64,000 bases of DNA from Siphonodentalium dalli (Eukaryota > Mollusca > Scaphopoda > Gadilida > Siphonodentaliidae), in the NCBI GenBank assembly GCA_032622095.1, contig CP136069.1:160385043-160449042 (forward strand), read 5' to 3'. The notes beneath the pieces are model-generated. The model was given only the letters and a program-made list of their open reading frames with translations, was not told where the DNA came from and did no database searches. A program made the position numbers and the translations under genes. Shown in pieces: positions 11,641 through 23,790 of this stretch; within the stretch, counting starts at the first letter, position 1; each line of letters begins with the position of its first letter.

Positions 11641-12200
11641 CAATTATAATAGTTTTTGTTAGTGTGGATTTGTCTGAAAAATTACAATAGCGTTCGTACT
11701 TACAGGAGTGGTAACGGTTGCGGGAACATACCCGGAATTAAAAACATACACATATGACTGATACATGAATATTGGTCCATTATATATGTATAGGTGGGTT
11801 TATCACATAACTGTCCAATGTGTCCATACCATATATGGTCCTGCACCCATGTTATATATACTTGTGTTCACCATAAAAATAAGTTTAGTTATAAGTTTAA
11901 TTTAGTTAAAACTACCATGATATCAGTCATATGTGTATTTTTGTCATTTCGGGTATATTCATAGCAACCGTAACCACTCATGTAAGTGAGAAAGCTATTG
12001 TAATTTTTCAGTCAGATCCCCACTAACAAAAACTATTATAATTGTTTGAATAATAAAAATGCTACTTATATTTTGCATTGGTCCAATATATAAGTATAGG
12101 TTGGTTTGTCACATAACTGTCTAATGTGTCCATACCATATATAGTCCTAAAACCATGGTACATATACTAATATATTATACATGGACCTTGGTCAATGGTA
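11638..12200. repeat. Inverted and direct repeat fragments in intron 1
   Basis: Sequence at 11638-11770 (TTTTTGTTAGTGTGG, GGAGTGGTAACGGTTGC) returns in reverse complement at about 11890-12060. A second phrase, CATAACTGTCCAATGTGTCC, at about 11800 returns directly near 12110 with one base changed. Together they form a local rearranged cluster. Confidence 0.55.
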
Positions 12201-12887
12201 TCTGAGTCCATGGTCAACCTATGGGCACTTGGGTATTTGCACCATGTAACAGTGTCATGGTTCTAGACCATGCAGCTTATATATCATATAACATGTTTGT
12301 TGGGCTGGGTCCATCGCCATTGAATATAATATTGTAATTACATAACATGTCATCGGACATTAATTTTCCCCTTTCACGTCTAATCTGCCCGGACTATCGT
12401 TTGAATACCCATGGTATGTTCAAAATCTCAGATAGGCGTCAGAAATAAGGCGAATCTATCATGCATACACACGTATGTATATTATTTGCATCAGACAAAA
12501 ACTGGGTAATAAATACATGCAACATACCTGATTTGTCTTTGTTTTGGGGACCTCTGTCCCAGTTAAAGGCAATGACACAGTGCTCACGTAGCGGATCTGC
12601 TCTTGTAATAGAGCGAGACAGAGGCTCTCAGAGGTGAGTATGGAATCTAAAGAGGCAGACTGATTCCCCCTGGCCAATTTAAACCCTTCTAAAAAGGGAG
12701 TAAACATCTACTTGTATAGGATAGTGGCCAGATGAGGCTCTATGGAGACTACTTGGCTTATTTAAAAAACATACATTAACTCATCAACATAAATAGTTCG
12801 TTTGAGCGAACATAAATGGAAATGGAGCTTAAAATTGCATTGAAAAGTTTTTAACAGACGCACATAGACTGAATAACTATATTTCAG

Positions 12888-13730
12888 CCGAGACAACAAC
12901 AACCACCGGGGCAACAACTACCGGGGCAACAACAACCGGAACAACAACTGTCGCAACAACAACGGCGTTGGCAACACATACCGGGGAATTAACAACAACA
13001 ACAACAACAACCGGGACAACAACTACCAGAACAACTACCGGAGCAACAACGGCCGCAACAGAAACGGCGTCGACAACAAGTACCGGGGAAACAACAACAA
13101 CAACAAATACCGGAGCAACAACGGTAGCAACAACAACGGCGTCACCAGCAATTACCGGGGCAACAACAACAAAAACAACAACAACAACAAAGGCAATAAG
13201 TACCGGGACAACAACTGAAACAATCACAACAGTAACAACGGAAACAACTGCCGGGACCACAACAGCATTATCCGTAACAACAACAGCGTCAGCAATAACA
13301 ACGGTTCCAACATGGACAACCGATACGGGAGCAACAAAAACAGGACCAACAACGGTCGCGTCAACAACAGCGTCAACAACAACAACAACGGTTCAAACGA
13401 CAGTTATAACGACAACAACGTTTCCAACAACAGCCGTGACAACGACAACAACAGGAACAACAACAACAACAACAACACCAACGACAACAACCACCGGGAT
13501 AACACACACAACGACAATAGCAACAACGGTTCAAACAGCAGTCGTAACAACAACAGAGTTAGGAGCGACCACATCTCACACTCACGAAACCACGAGTGAA
13601 GACGCTGTTTCCTCATCAACATCTGAATTCATCACGACAGAGGAGACAGGATCAGCTGCACATAGCACCGATACGACTGAGAGTGAGACAAATCTCACTA
13701 CTCATTTCACTGAAAACAATCCTTTTGCCG
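12888..13730 (+). CDS. Exon 2: Thr-rich mucin-like segment
   Basis: The acceptor ATATTTCAG ends at 12887 and the donor GTGAGT begins at 13731. The exon is 843 nt (281 codons), enters and leaves in phase 1, and stays open throughout. It encodes a degenerate Thr/Ala/Gly/Ser tract (TTTTTGATTTGATTTG and similar) built from imperfect ACA-rich repeats, ending in a more acidic, Ser/Thr/Glu-rich part (TTESETNLTTHFTENN). Such tracts are densely O-glycosylated stalks in mucins and membrane lectins. Here it separates the PAN module from the lectin domain. A long Val-rich frame on the other strand is its shadow. Confidence 0.75.
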
Positions 13731-14191
13731 GTGAGTTGCACGTTGCATATGTATTATGTTTTGAGTTTTCACAGAGCTGGAAGGGGGGGGGGGACAAACC
13801 TGATATCGAACTACATTGCTGACGTATCGAATTCCAGGTCTTCCCTGCGAGTGTATACTAAATGTTCTGCAAAGTAAATGCAATCTTCTCCGCCATTTTG
13901 ATCAGATCACGATCTTCTCTGATTGGGGCTCTTAAACCATCGATTGGAATAATTGAGTGGTGAGCACTGATTAATGAAGCCGTTTGTGAACCTTGGGGTG
14001 GATGTCTAAACGTATGTAAAAATGTTTTGCCGGTTTAAGGGGGTGTCTACCAAAATATTGCCAAATGCAAAAGAGGCATATCTAATTCTTGCAAGTTGCT
14101 TATTACCCACGATCAGTTTCACATTTTTAGAAAAAATTGAATTCTGAACTGAGACCACAGACATTACTGATTGAGAATATTTATTTTACAG

Positions 14192-14380
14192 TTTGCCAAG
14201 GTAACTTCCAATTGTACAATGACAGCAACACGGGCAGGGTGTACTGTTTCCGATATTACGGCGTCCACGTAAAACGATATGATGTCGTTTGCGATGTCGG
14301 ATCGCACCTTGTTGTCATTGAAGACGAAGCGATGATGAACTATGTATCGACCCTTTTGGGTATACTCACTGACAATGCAT
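14192..14380 (+). CDS. Exon 3: N-terminal half of a C-type lectin domain (partial gene)
   Basis: The acceptor TTATTTTACAG ends at 14191 and the donor GTGAGT begins at 14381. The exon is 189 nt (63 codons), phase 1 in and out, in frame with exon 2. It encodes VCQGNFQLYN...VYCFRYYG...VVCDVGSHLVVIEDEAMMNYV, the classic first half of a C-type lectin fold (early Cys pair, C...GSHLVVIEDE, helix 2). The second half, with the WIG and WND-type strands and the closing cysteines, was not found, so the exon list is incomplete and calcium or sugar binding cannot be predicted. Intron 2 is only 461 bp; the following intron holds a foldback element and a LINE. Confidence 0.7.
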
Positions 14381-14677
14381 GTGAGTATATTTGCCACATG
14401 GGACGGTCCATGTGCTAATTATGTTTTGTTAAAAACCTTGATAAGGTCTGACGAGAAATAAAGAATCCACGTGGAAATGCAGGGCACAAATCGTCGGTGG
14501 GATTCAAAGAAGTCGTAAAACTGTTAAAATCGTATTTTGGCGCGAATTTTTTTATTGAAAATTCGTAATCTACGCGGTCGATTACACTCCTAACATTCTT
14601 ATCCTTGTTCTAATCCAACCAGAAATGAGCTTTTAGGCCATGTGATGGAAATTCGTATCCTTGGTTGGACAAATTTC

Positions 14678-14722
14678 TTACTTCAAAAATGTCGTATAAA
14701 GTATACGACATATTTGAAGTAA
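14678..14722. repeat. 21-bp near-perfect hairpin
   Basis: TTACTTCAAAAATGTCGTATA (14678-14698) pairs with 14702-14722 with a single mismatch and a 3-nt loop. The GTCGTATA core recurs near 14765, 19912 and 20026. Confidence 0.8.
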
Positions 14723-14773
14723 AACATATGACCATAACGTCAGTTACGTTGTTCTCAGAACGTCGTATATAGC

Positions 14774-17700
14774 CCGGGAGCTAATAGGGGTACCATTGCA
14801 CCCACCTGGGACTTAACTTCACCCCACTCATTTTGTTCCTTATTATGCCCCTTCAACTTTTAAGCAAAGTTAACAAGAACAAAAAATGGCCGTGTAGACT
14901 CCAGACAATATGGCGTCCATCATGGCCGCCGTTTTTCAGACCAGACCCTAAGTGAGTTTTATGTTTGCAAATTATAGCGTGAAAATCTAGTAAAATGTAT
15001 ATATTTTCGTGAAGCTAAGACACAATAATACCTTTTTGGGCCAAAATTGAAACCCACCATCCAAGATGGCTGCCAAAATGGCCGCCGAACTTGAAAATAT
15101 GACATTTTTTCACAAATATCTTCTAGATCAATTCATGCTGTTTGAAAATGGTTGAGTAATATGACTTTATTTTGTGTTTTATATATTACCTGATCATTGG
15201 AGCAATTAAAATGGAATTTTTGGGGTCCTAACCCCTTCCGATCCCTCAAACATTCGATTTTACAGAATGCGGTATAAAACTTCACAAAAAATCACAATTG
15301 GGATTCTAGTCATATTTCAACAAAAATGAAAAGAACTTTGTAATGTAAGTGAGTCATGTCATTACCTATGAATATTCCAACTCACTGGAACCAAAATTCT
15401 TACTTTGGCTCAAAATGGCTGCCAGTATGACCGCCAAAATATGGAAAATGGTAAATATATTACCCCAGCATGTCTTGCAATCGCTTACAAGTTTTGGTTG
15501 ATGTATAAAATAGGCGATTCTGCATTAAATACATTGAATACTAACATGTCTGATGCATCATGTTTAATTTGTTACTGTTGTCACCACTGACATCACCAAA
15601 ATATTGGACTTTTCACTCAAAAACTTGACATAAATATCGGCAAAAATTAACTTTTTAGGTTTGGACCATTTTTTTCAGTTTTCAGGTAAAATGTTACTAT
15701 CTTTGGATTGAAAGGTGCTTATTGTTTTGGACTATCTTAAATACGTCGTACTTCGGTGTGTATTGACCAAATTGCTCAAGATGGCTTCCAAAATGGCAAC
15801 CAAACATTATATCCCGAACATTATTCTCGGCGTTATCCGAAAAGGTAGCAAATTGTGACTCACTTGGTTATTATACGTGATAGTTAATTAACTGACAACT
15901 ACATGTTCTATTCTGGTTGTCGCAGTTCAGTATGGGGCATGGCAAATTCATTTTAAAGTATGTAAGTTTGCCGAGAACCTTTTTTTTTTTTTTGATTTAT
16001 TGAAAGGAAATGTGCAGAACTTTGAGACGGAACTGAGATGGTCCATAAGCTGTGGCTATTCTGGTCCATTATGATAAAACAAAAAGTCAACTGGATACAG
16101 TGTGGATGCCAAGATCGTAGCCAGGGAGTTACTCTATGGGCATAGGTGAGGTGAATAGGTATACAGGGAGTCATTGTATGTCATGACTGAAATGAATAGG
16201 TATACAGTGAGTGACTATATGGTTATGAATGGGTTGTCAATGGTAAGATGCATAGGTATACAGGGAGAGGTCGTGAGGTGAATCGGTATGCATGGAGTGA
16301 CTGTATGGTTGTGTATATCCAGTACGGGTGCACACGGTTTATGGATATAGCTACATGGCCATATATGTGCTGATTATGTATATATATGGAGTGACTGTAA
16401 GGTCATGGGTGGGATGTACATGTGTTGTCTGTATGATCATGAATGGGGTGTGTGGATAAATAGCCAGTGATTTTATGATTACGGGTAATGTGTATAGGTA
16501 TACATGGAATGACTACGGTCATGGTTGAATATTAATACCTGGAGTAAGCTGGGTGGACATTATCGTGTGGGTATATAGGGAGTATCTTTGTGGTAACGGG
16601 TGGGATGTATATTTATATATCTCGTGGATGTATTATCATTGGTGGGTGTATAGGGATATATCTGTATTATCATAGATGGCGTGTATGATTATACAGTGAA
16701 TTGCTGAATTGTCAAGTGTGAGATGTATATGCAAGTATGGATGGTATAAGTGGTCGTGTGTGCGGGTTTTTTTGTATATCTTGAAGGGCGAAATGGCCAT
16801 TGATGAGGTTTACATGTATACCTGGAGTGAATCTATGGGCTGCACATGTATACCGAGTGGTTATATGACTATATGTGTCGAATAGGTATACAGGTAGTGA
16901 CTGTATGGTTAATGGCGAGACGAGTGCATGTAGGTATACAAGTAGTGACTGTATTATCATAAATGTAATGAATACCTATACAGGGGTGACTAAATGGTCA
17001 TGTGTCAGGCGTATGAGTATACCTGGTGTTCATGTTTGGTGACTCGTGGTGGTATGGTCATATGTAGGTTATACCAGTATACACACGTGTTGCTATATTG
17101 TCATGGGCGAGGGGTATGTGTATATAGCGAGTGGCTATATTGCCATGGATTAGGTGCTTATGCATACCTGGAGTGACTATACTGACATGGCTGGGGTGTA
17201 TTAGTATATCTTGAGCGGCTATTCGGCTATGGTGTGACAAATAGGAATACATGGAGTGACATGGTCAATGTTGAGGTGAATATGTATACAAGGATTGACG
17301 ATGACCATGTATGAATGTTTTGAATATGTACACACGGGGTGACTATATGGCCATAGGTCAGGTGAAGGAGTATACCAGGTGCATGGGTGAGGGTATGTGT
17401 ATGAAGCGAGTGGCTATATGGCCATTGGGGAGGTGCATATGTATACCCGAAGTGACTTTATGGTCATTGATGTGGTGTTGGTGTATGTATTGATTGGTTA
17501 TTTGACCATGTGAGTGGATAATATGTATACAGGGGATGACCTTATGGTCAATGGTGAGATGGATGGATGTACAAGGAGTGACTATATGGTTATGGGTCAT
17601 GTTTAGGAGTATACTCGGTGTGCCTGCATTGTGACCCGTGGCTGTATGGTCATCTGTGGTCATGGGTCAGGTGTACATGTATACAGTGGGTCACTATATT

Positions 17701-19656
17701 ATGTATATGGTGTTTATGTATATATGGAATGACTGTGTGATAATGGGTGACTTTCCACGCTTAACGTATCATCCATGTACATAAACACCATCAAGATGGA
17801 GAACTCTATGACATGACCTCTCTATTGACTAGCATATCCTTGAGTTATTGTGGAAAGCGATAGCCACCCAAGATACACATGAACAACCCACCCATTACAT
17901 CAGTCACTCCATTTGTATATAAACACCACACAAATGACAACATAGTCACCCACTTTATACACGTTCACCTGAGCATACAGCCGTACGTTGTTATACCACT
18001 ACATACCACACCTGAACACCAGGTATACACCTACAACCGACACATGACCATATAGTCACTCTATGTATACATATTCACCACATTCACGATCATACAGTCA
18101 CTCATTGCATATATATTCACCTCACCATGGACCATACAACCACTACATGTATACATATTCGCCATACCCATGACCATACCCATGACCATACCCATGACCA
18201 TACCCATGAGTCAATCTAGGTATACATATACACATCACCAATGGTGAGCCCTTCCAAATATACCAATACCCGCACATACGACCATAAGTTCCATACTTGC
18301 CATAATCATACACGCCATACATGATCATACATCTACTCCCTATACACCCCCAATGATAACACATCCACAACATATATCAATATATGTCCCACCCTTTACC
18401 AACAGTCATATTGGACCAGAATACCCACATATCATGGTTCATCTCAGTTCCGTCTCAAAGTTCTGCCCATTCCCTTTCAATAATATGACCAGAATCACAA
18501 AAGAGGTTCTCCGCAAAATTCCATACTGCAACTTTAAAATGAATTTGTCATGCCCCATACGGAACTGAGACAAACATAACAGAACGTAGTTGTCAGTTAA
18601 TTAACAAACACGTATAATAACCAAGTGAGTCACAATTTGCTACCCTTTGGTTGCCATTTTGGAAGCCATCTTGAGCAATTCAGTATATAAGCACCGTTGT
18701 GTGACACATTTAAGATAGACAAAAACAATAAATACCTTTGATACCAAAGATAGCTGCATTTTACCTGAAAAAATGGTTGAACCCTGAAAAGTGAGTTTTT
18801 GCCGATATTTATGTCAAGTTTGTGAGTGAAAAATTCAATATTTCTGGTGATGTCAGTGGTGACAACAGTAAAAATGATCCATGGTGCATCAGACATGTCA
18901 GTATTCAATGTATAGAATACAGAATAACAATTGTATACATCAACTACAACTTGTAAGCGATTTTAAGACACCCTGGGGCAATATTTACCATTTACATATA
19001 TTTTGGCGGCCATTTTGAGTCAAGGTAAGAATTTTGGTTTCAGTGAGTTTAAATATTCATAAGTAATGATATGCCTCACTTACTTTACAAAGTTCTTTTC
19101 ATTTTTTGTTGAAATATGACAAGAAACCCAATTGTGATTTTTTTTGGGAAATGTTATACCGCATTCTGTAAAATCGATTTTTTGAGGGATCGGAAGGGGC
19201 TAGGACCCCAATAATTCCATATTTAATTGCTCCAATCATCAGTTAATATACAAAATACAAAATAAAGTCATATTACAATACCAGTTCCAATCAGCATTAA
19301 TTGATATAGAAGACATTTGTGAAAAAAATGTCTTATTTTCAATTTCCGGCGGTCATCTTGGATTGCGAGTTTCAATTTTTGGCCCAGAAAAGTGTCATTA
19401 TGTCTTATCTTCACGGAAATATATACATTTGTATACATTTTACTAGATTTTCCAGCTATAATTTGCATAAAAATGACTTAGGGTCTGGTCTGAAAAATGG
19501 CGGCCATGGTGGACGCCATCTTGCCTGTAGTCTACACGGCCACTTTGTTTTCTTCTTGCTAACATTTCTTAGAAGTTGAAGGACATAATACGGAACAAAA
19601 TGATTGGGGTGAAGTTAAGTCCCAGGGGTTGCAAGGGTACCCCTATTAGCTCCCGG
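14774..19656. mobile_element. Foldback-type element with about 1.3-kb inverted arms
   Basis: The left arm starts CCGGGAGCTAATAGGGGTAC (14774) and its reverse complement ends at 19656. Homology continues inward through matching blocks, for example GGACTTAACTTCACCCC against 19608-19624 and CAGTATGGGGCATGGCAAAT against about 18540-18560. It runs to about 16075 on the left and 18395 on the right. The loop is a minisatellite that is itself inverted about its middle. This matches foldback (FB)-type transposons: very long inverted repeats, tandem internal repeats, no transposase. No clear target duplication was identified. Confidence 0.75.
16076..18394. repeat. Inverted minisatellite core of the foldback element
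   Basis: The left half repeats variants of GTGACTGTATGGTCATGG followed by GTATACA. From about 17770 onward the same units occur in reverse complement (CATGACCATACAGTCAC, TGTATACATATTCACC). A CCATGACCATAC run repeats four times at about 18160-18205. Unit length is roughly 45-57 bp and irregular. Short open frames here, including a Gly-His-Gly-Tyr run, are repeat artefacts. Confidence 0.7.
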
Positions 19657-20749
19657 ACTAATACTATATAGCATGATATTATAGAATGATATGGGATTGG
19701 CAAGAAACTTGGTATTATAGCGGCATCCGTTTCGGAAGCCTCACAAGTTACTCGGGTTTGTTGCCACTGTGTCGTTTCAGCTATGTAGTTTAATTATCGA
19801 ATTCCGACATACTTGGCTAACTGAGTGATCCCATATAACCGTCCATTATCGGAAATGTAATTAGTATAATGGAAATGGAACCAAGCTAACTGTTTTATCG
19901 GCAGAAAAAAAAGGTCGTATAAATTGAAATTATGTGATGTCGAGGCATAAAGTTGTTTAAAATTTGTCGTATTAATTTCAAAACGTCGTAATAATTTTCC
20001 GCGAAACAAAAAATGATTTCAAAAAAGTCGTATAAGCTCATTTCACAGTTTTCTCTTTATAGACTGGTGTAAAATCGTCAGTTTCACAATAATTCGATGC
20101 CCGGGATGTGTATCGATGGATTTGCTCACTGTTGTTATTCTGAATATAACATATCAAAATATAATCAGTTTTTTGTCTCTCCTGTAAAATGACTAAAAAG
20201 TGCGGGCATTTTGTATACGACATGTTTGAATCCCACCGACGAAATATAAACAAAACTAGAATGCACTCACTGGAGCTGCCTATACTTGCGCCCATCACAC
20301 ATTTGGCATGTTGTGTGGTGTCTTGCCAACAACAGTTTGAACCACGGGTGCTGGCCCCTCGTTTGAGAGATCGATAACAAAAATCTAGATATCAATTTTT
20401 TTTTTTTTTTTAAACATATTTTATTTGTAATAATACAAAGTGGATTGGGGCACAAGTTACATAACTTAATAAGCCCCTCTCCAGTATACATTGTTACAAA
20501 ATTACATAATTGACAAAGTGGCACAATAAGTAACTTATTTACAGCTGTGTAGAATGTGAGAGAATGGTGACTGGTGAATGATGATCTTGCGGATCGTTAG
20601 GAAAGGATGATGTAAGGTGGTGGGGGTGCCAACGTCGATTGTGTTTATTTAAAACATTGTTATGGCCGAGCAAGTACCAGGTCGAAAAAAGCAATAAACA
20701 ACAATAAACATATTTATGTTTTACTTATTAATTAAGTTAATATCATTTG

Positions 20750-21487
20750 TCAGAAACGTTTAGTTTCCGTAATAAAATGTTGTACTATTTTGAACAATTT
20801 CACATTTTGTTTTATATCTATGTTTTGGATGCCAGAAAGTAAATCATTCATATGTGTTAATTTGAGTCCTTCTCTGTGTAGCGAATGATACATTTCTATT
20901 CGTTCTGATTGGTACAGGGAACACATGAAAAGGTAATGATATGCATCTTCGCATTGGTTGCCGCATGCGCAACGTGGGCTGTCAGATATGTAGTTTTGGA
21001 ATTTATCAGACTTTAGATCACTGCAATAGTTCCGTAATTTTGCGTGAAGTACGTTACATTGCCTGCGTCCCGTGTAGAAATACCTCGGGGGTCTAGTGAC
21101 GGGGTCAATTATTCTAAGATACGTTTTGAAATCTGAAATTGTGGGGGCATCCGTTATTACGGACGGCATGTCATTCCACGCTTTTATGGTTGAAGGGAAA
21201 AATGACTTTTTGTAATTCTCAGTGTTACTGAAATATGTGTAGAATTTTTCGGGATATCTGAATTCATACTCTGATATGTCAGCTATTCTGGGTGGTAATA
21301 TGTTTGTGAGATAAATAGGGGCATTCCGATTGATAATGTTGTACATAGTTTGTAATTTGTGTAATTCACGCCTCCTTCTCAGTGGGGGCCAGCCTACTTC
21401 TTTCATTGTGTTTATATCAGAGACTGATCGTGTGAGTCCACTGACTATTCTGGCTGCATCAATGTGTAACCGTTCAAGTTTATCCAT
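20750..21487 (-). pseudogene. LINE C-terminal region (Cys-rich knuckle)
   Basis: This frame is the downstream continuation of the reverse transcriptase. The true join is visible upstream, where LPLYDYADVVWANAPKYQ reads in this frame just before MDKLERLHIDAARI. It includes a C-terminal motif SPRCACGNQCEDAYHYLFMC, a putative zinc-binding knuckle usual at the end of these LINE proteins. The frame is separated from the RT frame by a single frameshift near 21550. Confidence 0.8.
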
Positions 21488-21494
21488 TTGATAT

Positions 21495-23198
21495 TTAGGT
21501 GCATTTGCCCATACTACATCGGCATAATCGTATAATGGTAAAATATACGTTAATATATATGTTTTCTAGGGTCTTCCTATCGAGCTGGTATTTAAATCTT
21601 CTTAGTTGTGATAAACGCGAGGCTATTCTTTTAATAGTTTCATTGATATGATTGTTCCATGACATATTTGATTGGAGTTCAAGACCGAGGTGTTTATATG
21701 TCTCAACAAAGGATATAGTATCATTATTAAAGGTTAAATTAGGAGTATCGCCGGATGTCCCAGTCAAAGAGTACGACATGCCCATCGTTTTTGAGGGATT
21801 AAAATTGACTAGCCAATTGTTTGACCATCTTGATATGTTTTCAAGATCCTTGTTCATGGTTTGCGCCAATTCATTTAGGTCGTGGTGCTCGTTAGTAATG
21901 CAAGTGTCGTCAGCGTACATTCTCGTAACAGAACAGATGTTGTCTGCTAAATCATTGATGTAAACCAAAAATAGAAAAGGGCCTAAGATTGAGCCTTGTG
22001 GCACGCCCGCTGGGATGATCTCATAGCTAGAAAAGCTGTTGTTAACTAATACGCGCTGCTGTCGGTTATTTAAATAGTCTCCTAGCCATTTCAAAGATTT
22101 ACCACGAACTCCATAACTTGAAAGTTTATGTATTAGTCCCCTGTGCCAAACTCTCTCGAATGCCTTTGATATATCACAAAAAATAGAACATGTATACAGT
22201 CCATTGTCGAGAGATTGACACAGGTGATTGTATAGATCTATGAGTTGATGAGAAGTGCTTTGCCCTGGCATGAAGCCCGATTGACGTAAGAATAGTAGTT
22301 CGTTTTGTTTAAAGAAATCCCTGATCTGTTTTAGTACAACTTTCTCAAATATTTTTCCCAGGCAGGGTAGAAGGGAAATAGGACGATAGTTCTTGCTATC
22401 AGCGGGGTCGTCTTTTTTAAAGATGGGGACAACATTAGCCTTTTTCCATACAGATGGAAATGTCATGCTATCAAGAGATTTTCTGAAGATTAAAACTAAT
22501 GGACGAGCAATTGATTCTGCGGTAGCTAGGAGCATTTTTGCACTAATTCCATCGTAGCCATGGGCTTTGTTTAATTTAAGTGATTTAATTGCCAAAATTA
22601 TTTCATCTTCGGTGAACTCAAAGTCCTCCATCGTGTTTTTACAACGAGAATTGAACACAGGTAAACTGTGGTTTGAGTCATTTATTGATGAGTTAGAAAT
22701 GAAGCTCTGGTTTAATATGTTAGCCTTGTCAAGATCATCAGTCGCGTACACGGTTCCATTTACGTTTATGGTATTTATATGGGCATTCGAGCAGTATAGG
22801 GGTGGAACATTCGTTGTTTTCTTTTTACATAGTAGGTAATTCATTAGTTGCCAGAATTCGCGGGGAGATGATGATTCTTTCATGCGGTCTTCCAATTTTT
22901 CATCAAATTTCGATTTCGCGAACTTTTTCATGTTATTTACTTTATTTCGACATTGCTTATATTTTTGCCATGTGTTGGGATTATTATTTTTTATGGCTTT
23001 TGTACGTAGCCTTTCGCGTTTGCGAATTTCTCTTCGGATTTCTGAGTTAAACCAGATTTTATCCTTGGGCCGAACCGTAACAGTGGATTGGGGAATTGTA
23101 TCGTTCATTTTGGAAAAGTATGGTAGCTGAATCGGTGTCGAGGCACTCAAGGAGATCATCCCAGTTCGTGTTACCGAGTATTTCGTTGGCTCTTTCAA
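21495..23198 (-). pseudogene. LINE reverse transcriptase
   Basis: Non-LTR reverse transcriptase core with recognisable blocks in order: KAHGYDGISAKML, NYRPISLLPCLGKIFE, DISKAFERVWHRG with the first catalytic Asp, AGVPQGSILGPFLFLVYIND, and the YADD catalytic box (coding bases 21906-21917). The catalytic residues are intact, but the frame is shifted from the endonuclease upstream (near 23125) and from the C-terminal region downstream (near 21550), so this copy cannot make a full protein. The first about 25 residues of the open frame are out-of-frame shadow; true homology starts about IQLPYFSKMND. Confidence 0.9.
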
Positions 23199-23769
23199 AA
23201 TTTGCTCTGGAGTAGTTCCATACTACTCTCTGGAACGAAGTTACTTGTGAATAATCATAAGCTAGTGACACATATACACCTAAGTGGTCAGAGACTCCCG
23301 GGTTTATTACTTCAGCTTCTAGTACACGAAGGGAATTGCCGATAATAATTGGGTCTAATAATGTACTCGATGATTTTGCCACTCTTGTAGGGGAAGTTAT
23401 AACGTTTTTGATGCTATATCGGTCTATTATTTCCTTCAACTTCGATGAATTGTCTAGAAGGTTGGAATTGTAGTCACCCGTGATAATAATATTTTCGGTT
23501 ATATCAAGTGCGTCTGATATCGATGATTCTAGGTACACCCAATAGTTTGGATCACAGTACTGGTCTGATCTATATGACATTCCCAGTAGGATATGACTTT
23601 TCTTAGAGAATATTTCAAACCATAATATTGATGAGTCAAATTCTAGTTCATATCTACGTTGGCACCTGACACTTAGACTTTGCACAGTTGTGAGACAGAC
23701 AGTGTATCGGAGATCTATGTGTGAATAGGTTTTGGAACCTCTGATATGTACAAAACATGGAAACAACAT
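23059..23769 (-). pseudogene. LINE AP-endonuclease C-terminal part
   Basis: It carries the back half of an apurinic-type (EEP) endonuclease: ILLGMSYRSD, then IIITGDYNSNLLD with the GD-N motif, then SSTLLDPIIIGN and GVSDHLGVYV with the catalytic SDH. These cut target DNA to prime reverse transcription. The N-terminal half with the first catalytic Asn/Glu is not readable upstream, and the frame breaks near 23125 before the RT. Confidence 0.8.
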
Positions 23770-23790
23770 GAAAGGTTATAACTACACAAA

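Larger units (their letters stand above)
14492..20241. mobile_element. Possible composite element bounded by a 17-bp inverted repeat
   Basis: CGTCGGTGGGATTCAAA at 14492-14508 is exactly inverted at 20225-20241. AAAT immediately flanks both outer ends, which could be a 4-bp target duplication. Inside lie repeated GTCGTA-containing stretches on both sides and the foldback element. No transposase was recognised, so this is a tentative boundary call. Confidence 0.3.
20396..23790 (-). mobile_element. 5'-damaged non-LTR retrotransposon (APE-type LINE)
   Basis: It encodes, in order on the minus strand, an endonuclease C-terminal part, a reverse transcriptase and a Cys-rich C-terminal region. It ends in a 3' UTR with AATAAA (complement at about 20420) and a 16-nt poly(A) tail (T run 20396-20411). 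Two frameshifts, near 23125 and 21550, break the protein. The first part of the endonuclease is missing or unreadable, so the 5' boundary near 23.8 kb is approximate. Domain order and the C-terminal CACG...HYLFMC motif fit the Jockey/CR1-like group; the clade is not certain. Confidence 0.85.

Noticed and set aside
12877-13260. Minus-strand Val-rich open frame
   Set aside because: Shadow of the Thr-rich exon on the plus strand; ACA repeats read as GTT in reverse.
18143-18373. Gly-His-Gly-Tyr-rich frame
   Set aside because: Comes from four tandem copies of a 12-bp phrase in the foldback minisatellite.
14761-19670. Target duplication TATATAG flanking the foldback element
   Set aside because: TATATAG occurs on both sides but is offset by several bases from the right arm's end, so it does not fit a clean duplication.
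22567-23130. Plus-strand frames across the LINE
   Set aside because: Antisense shadows of the reverse transcriptase and endonuclease.
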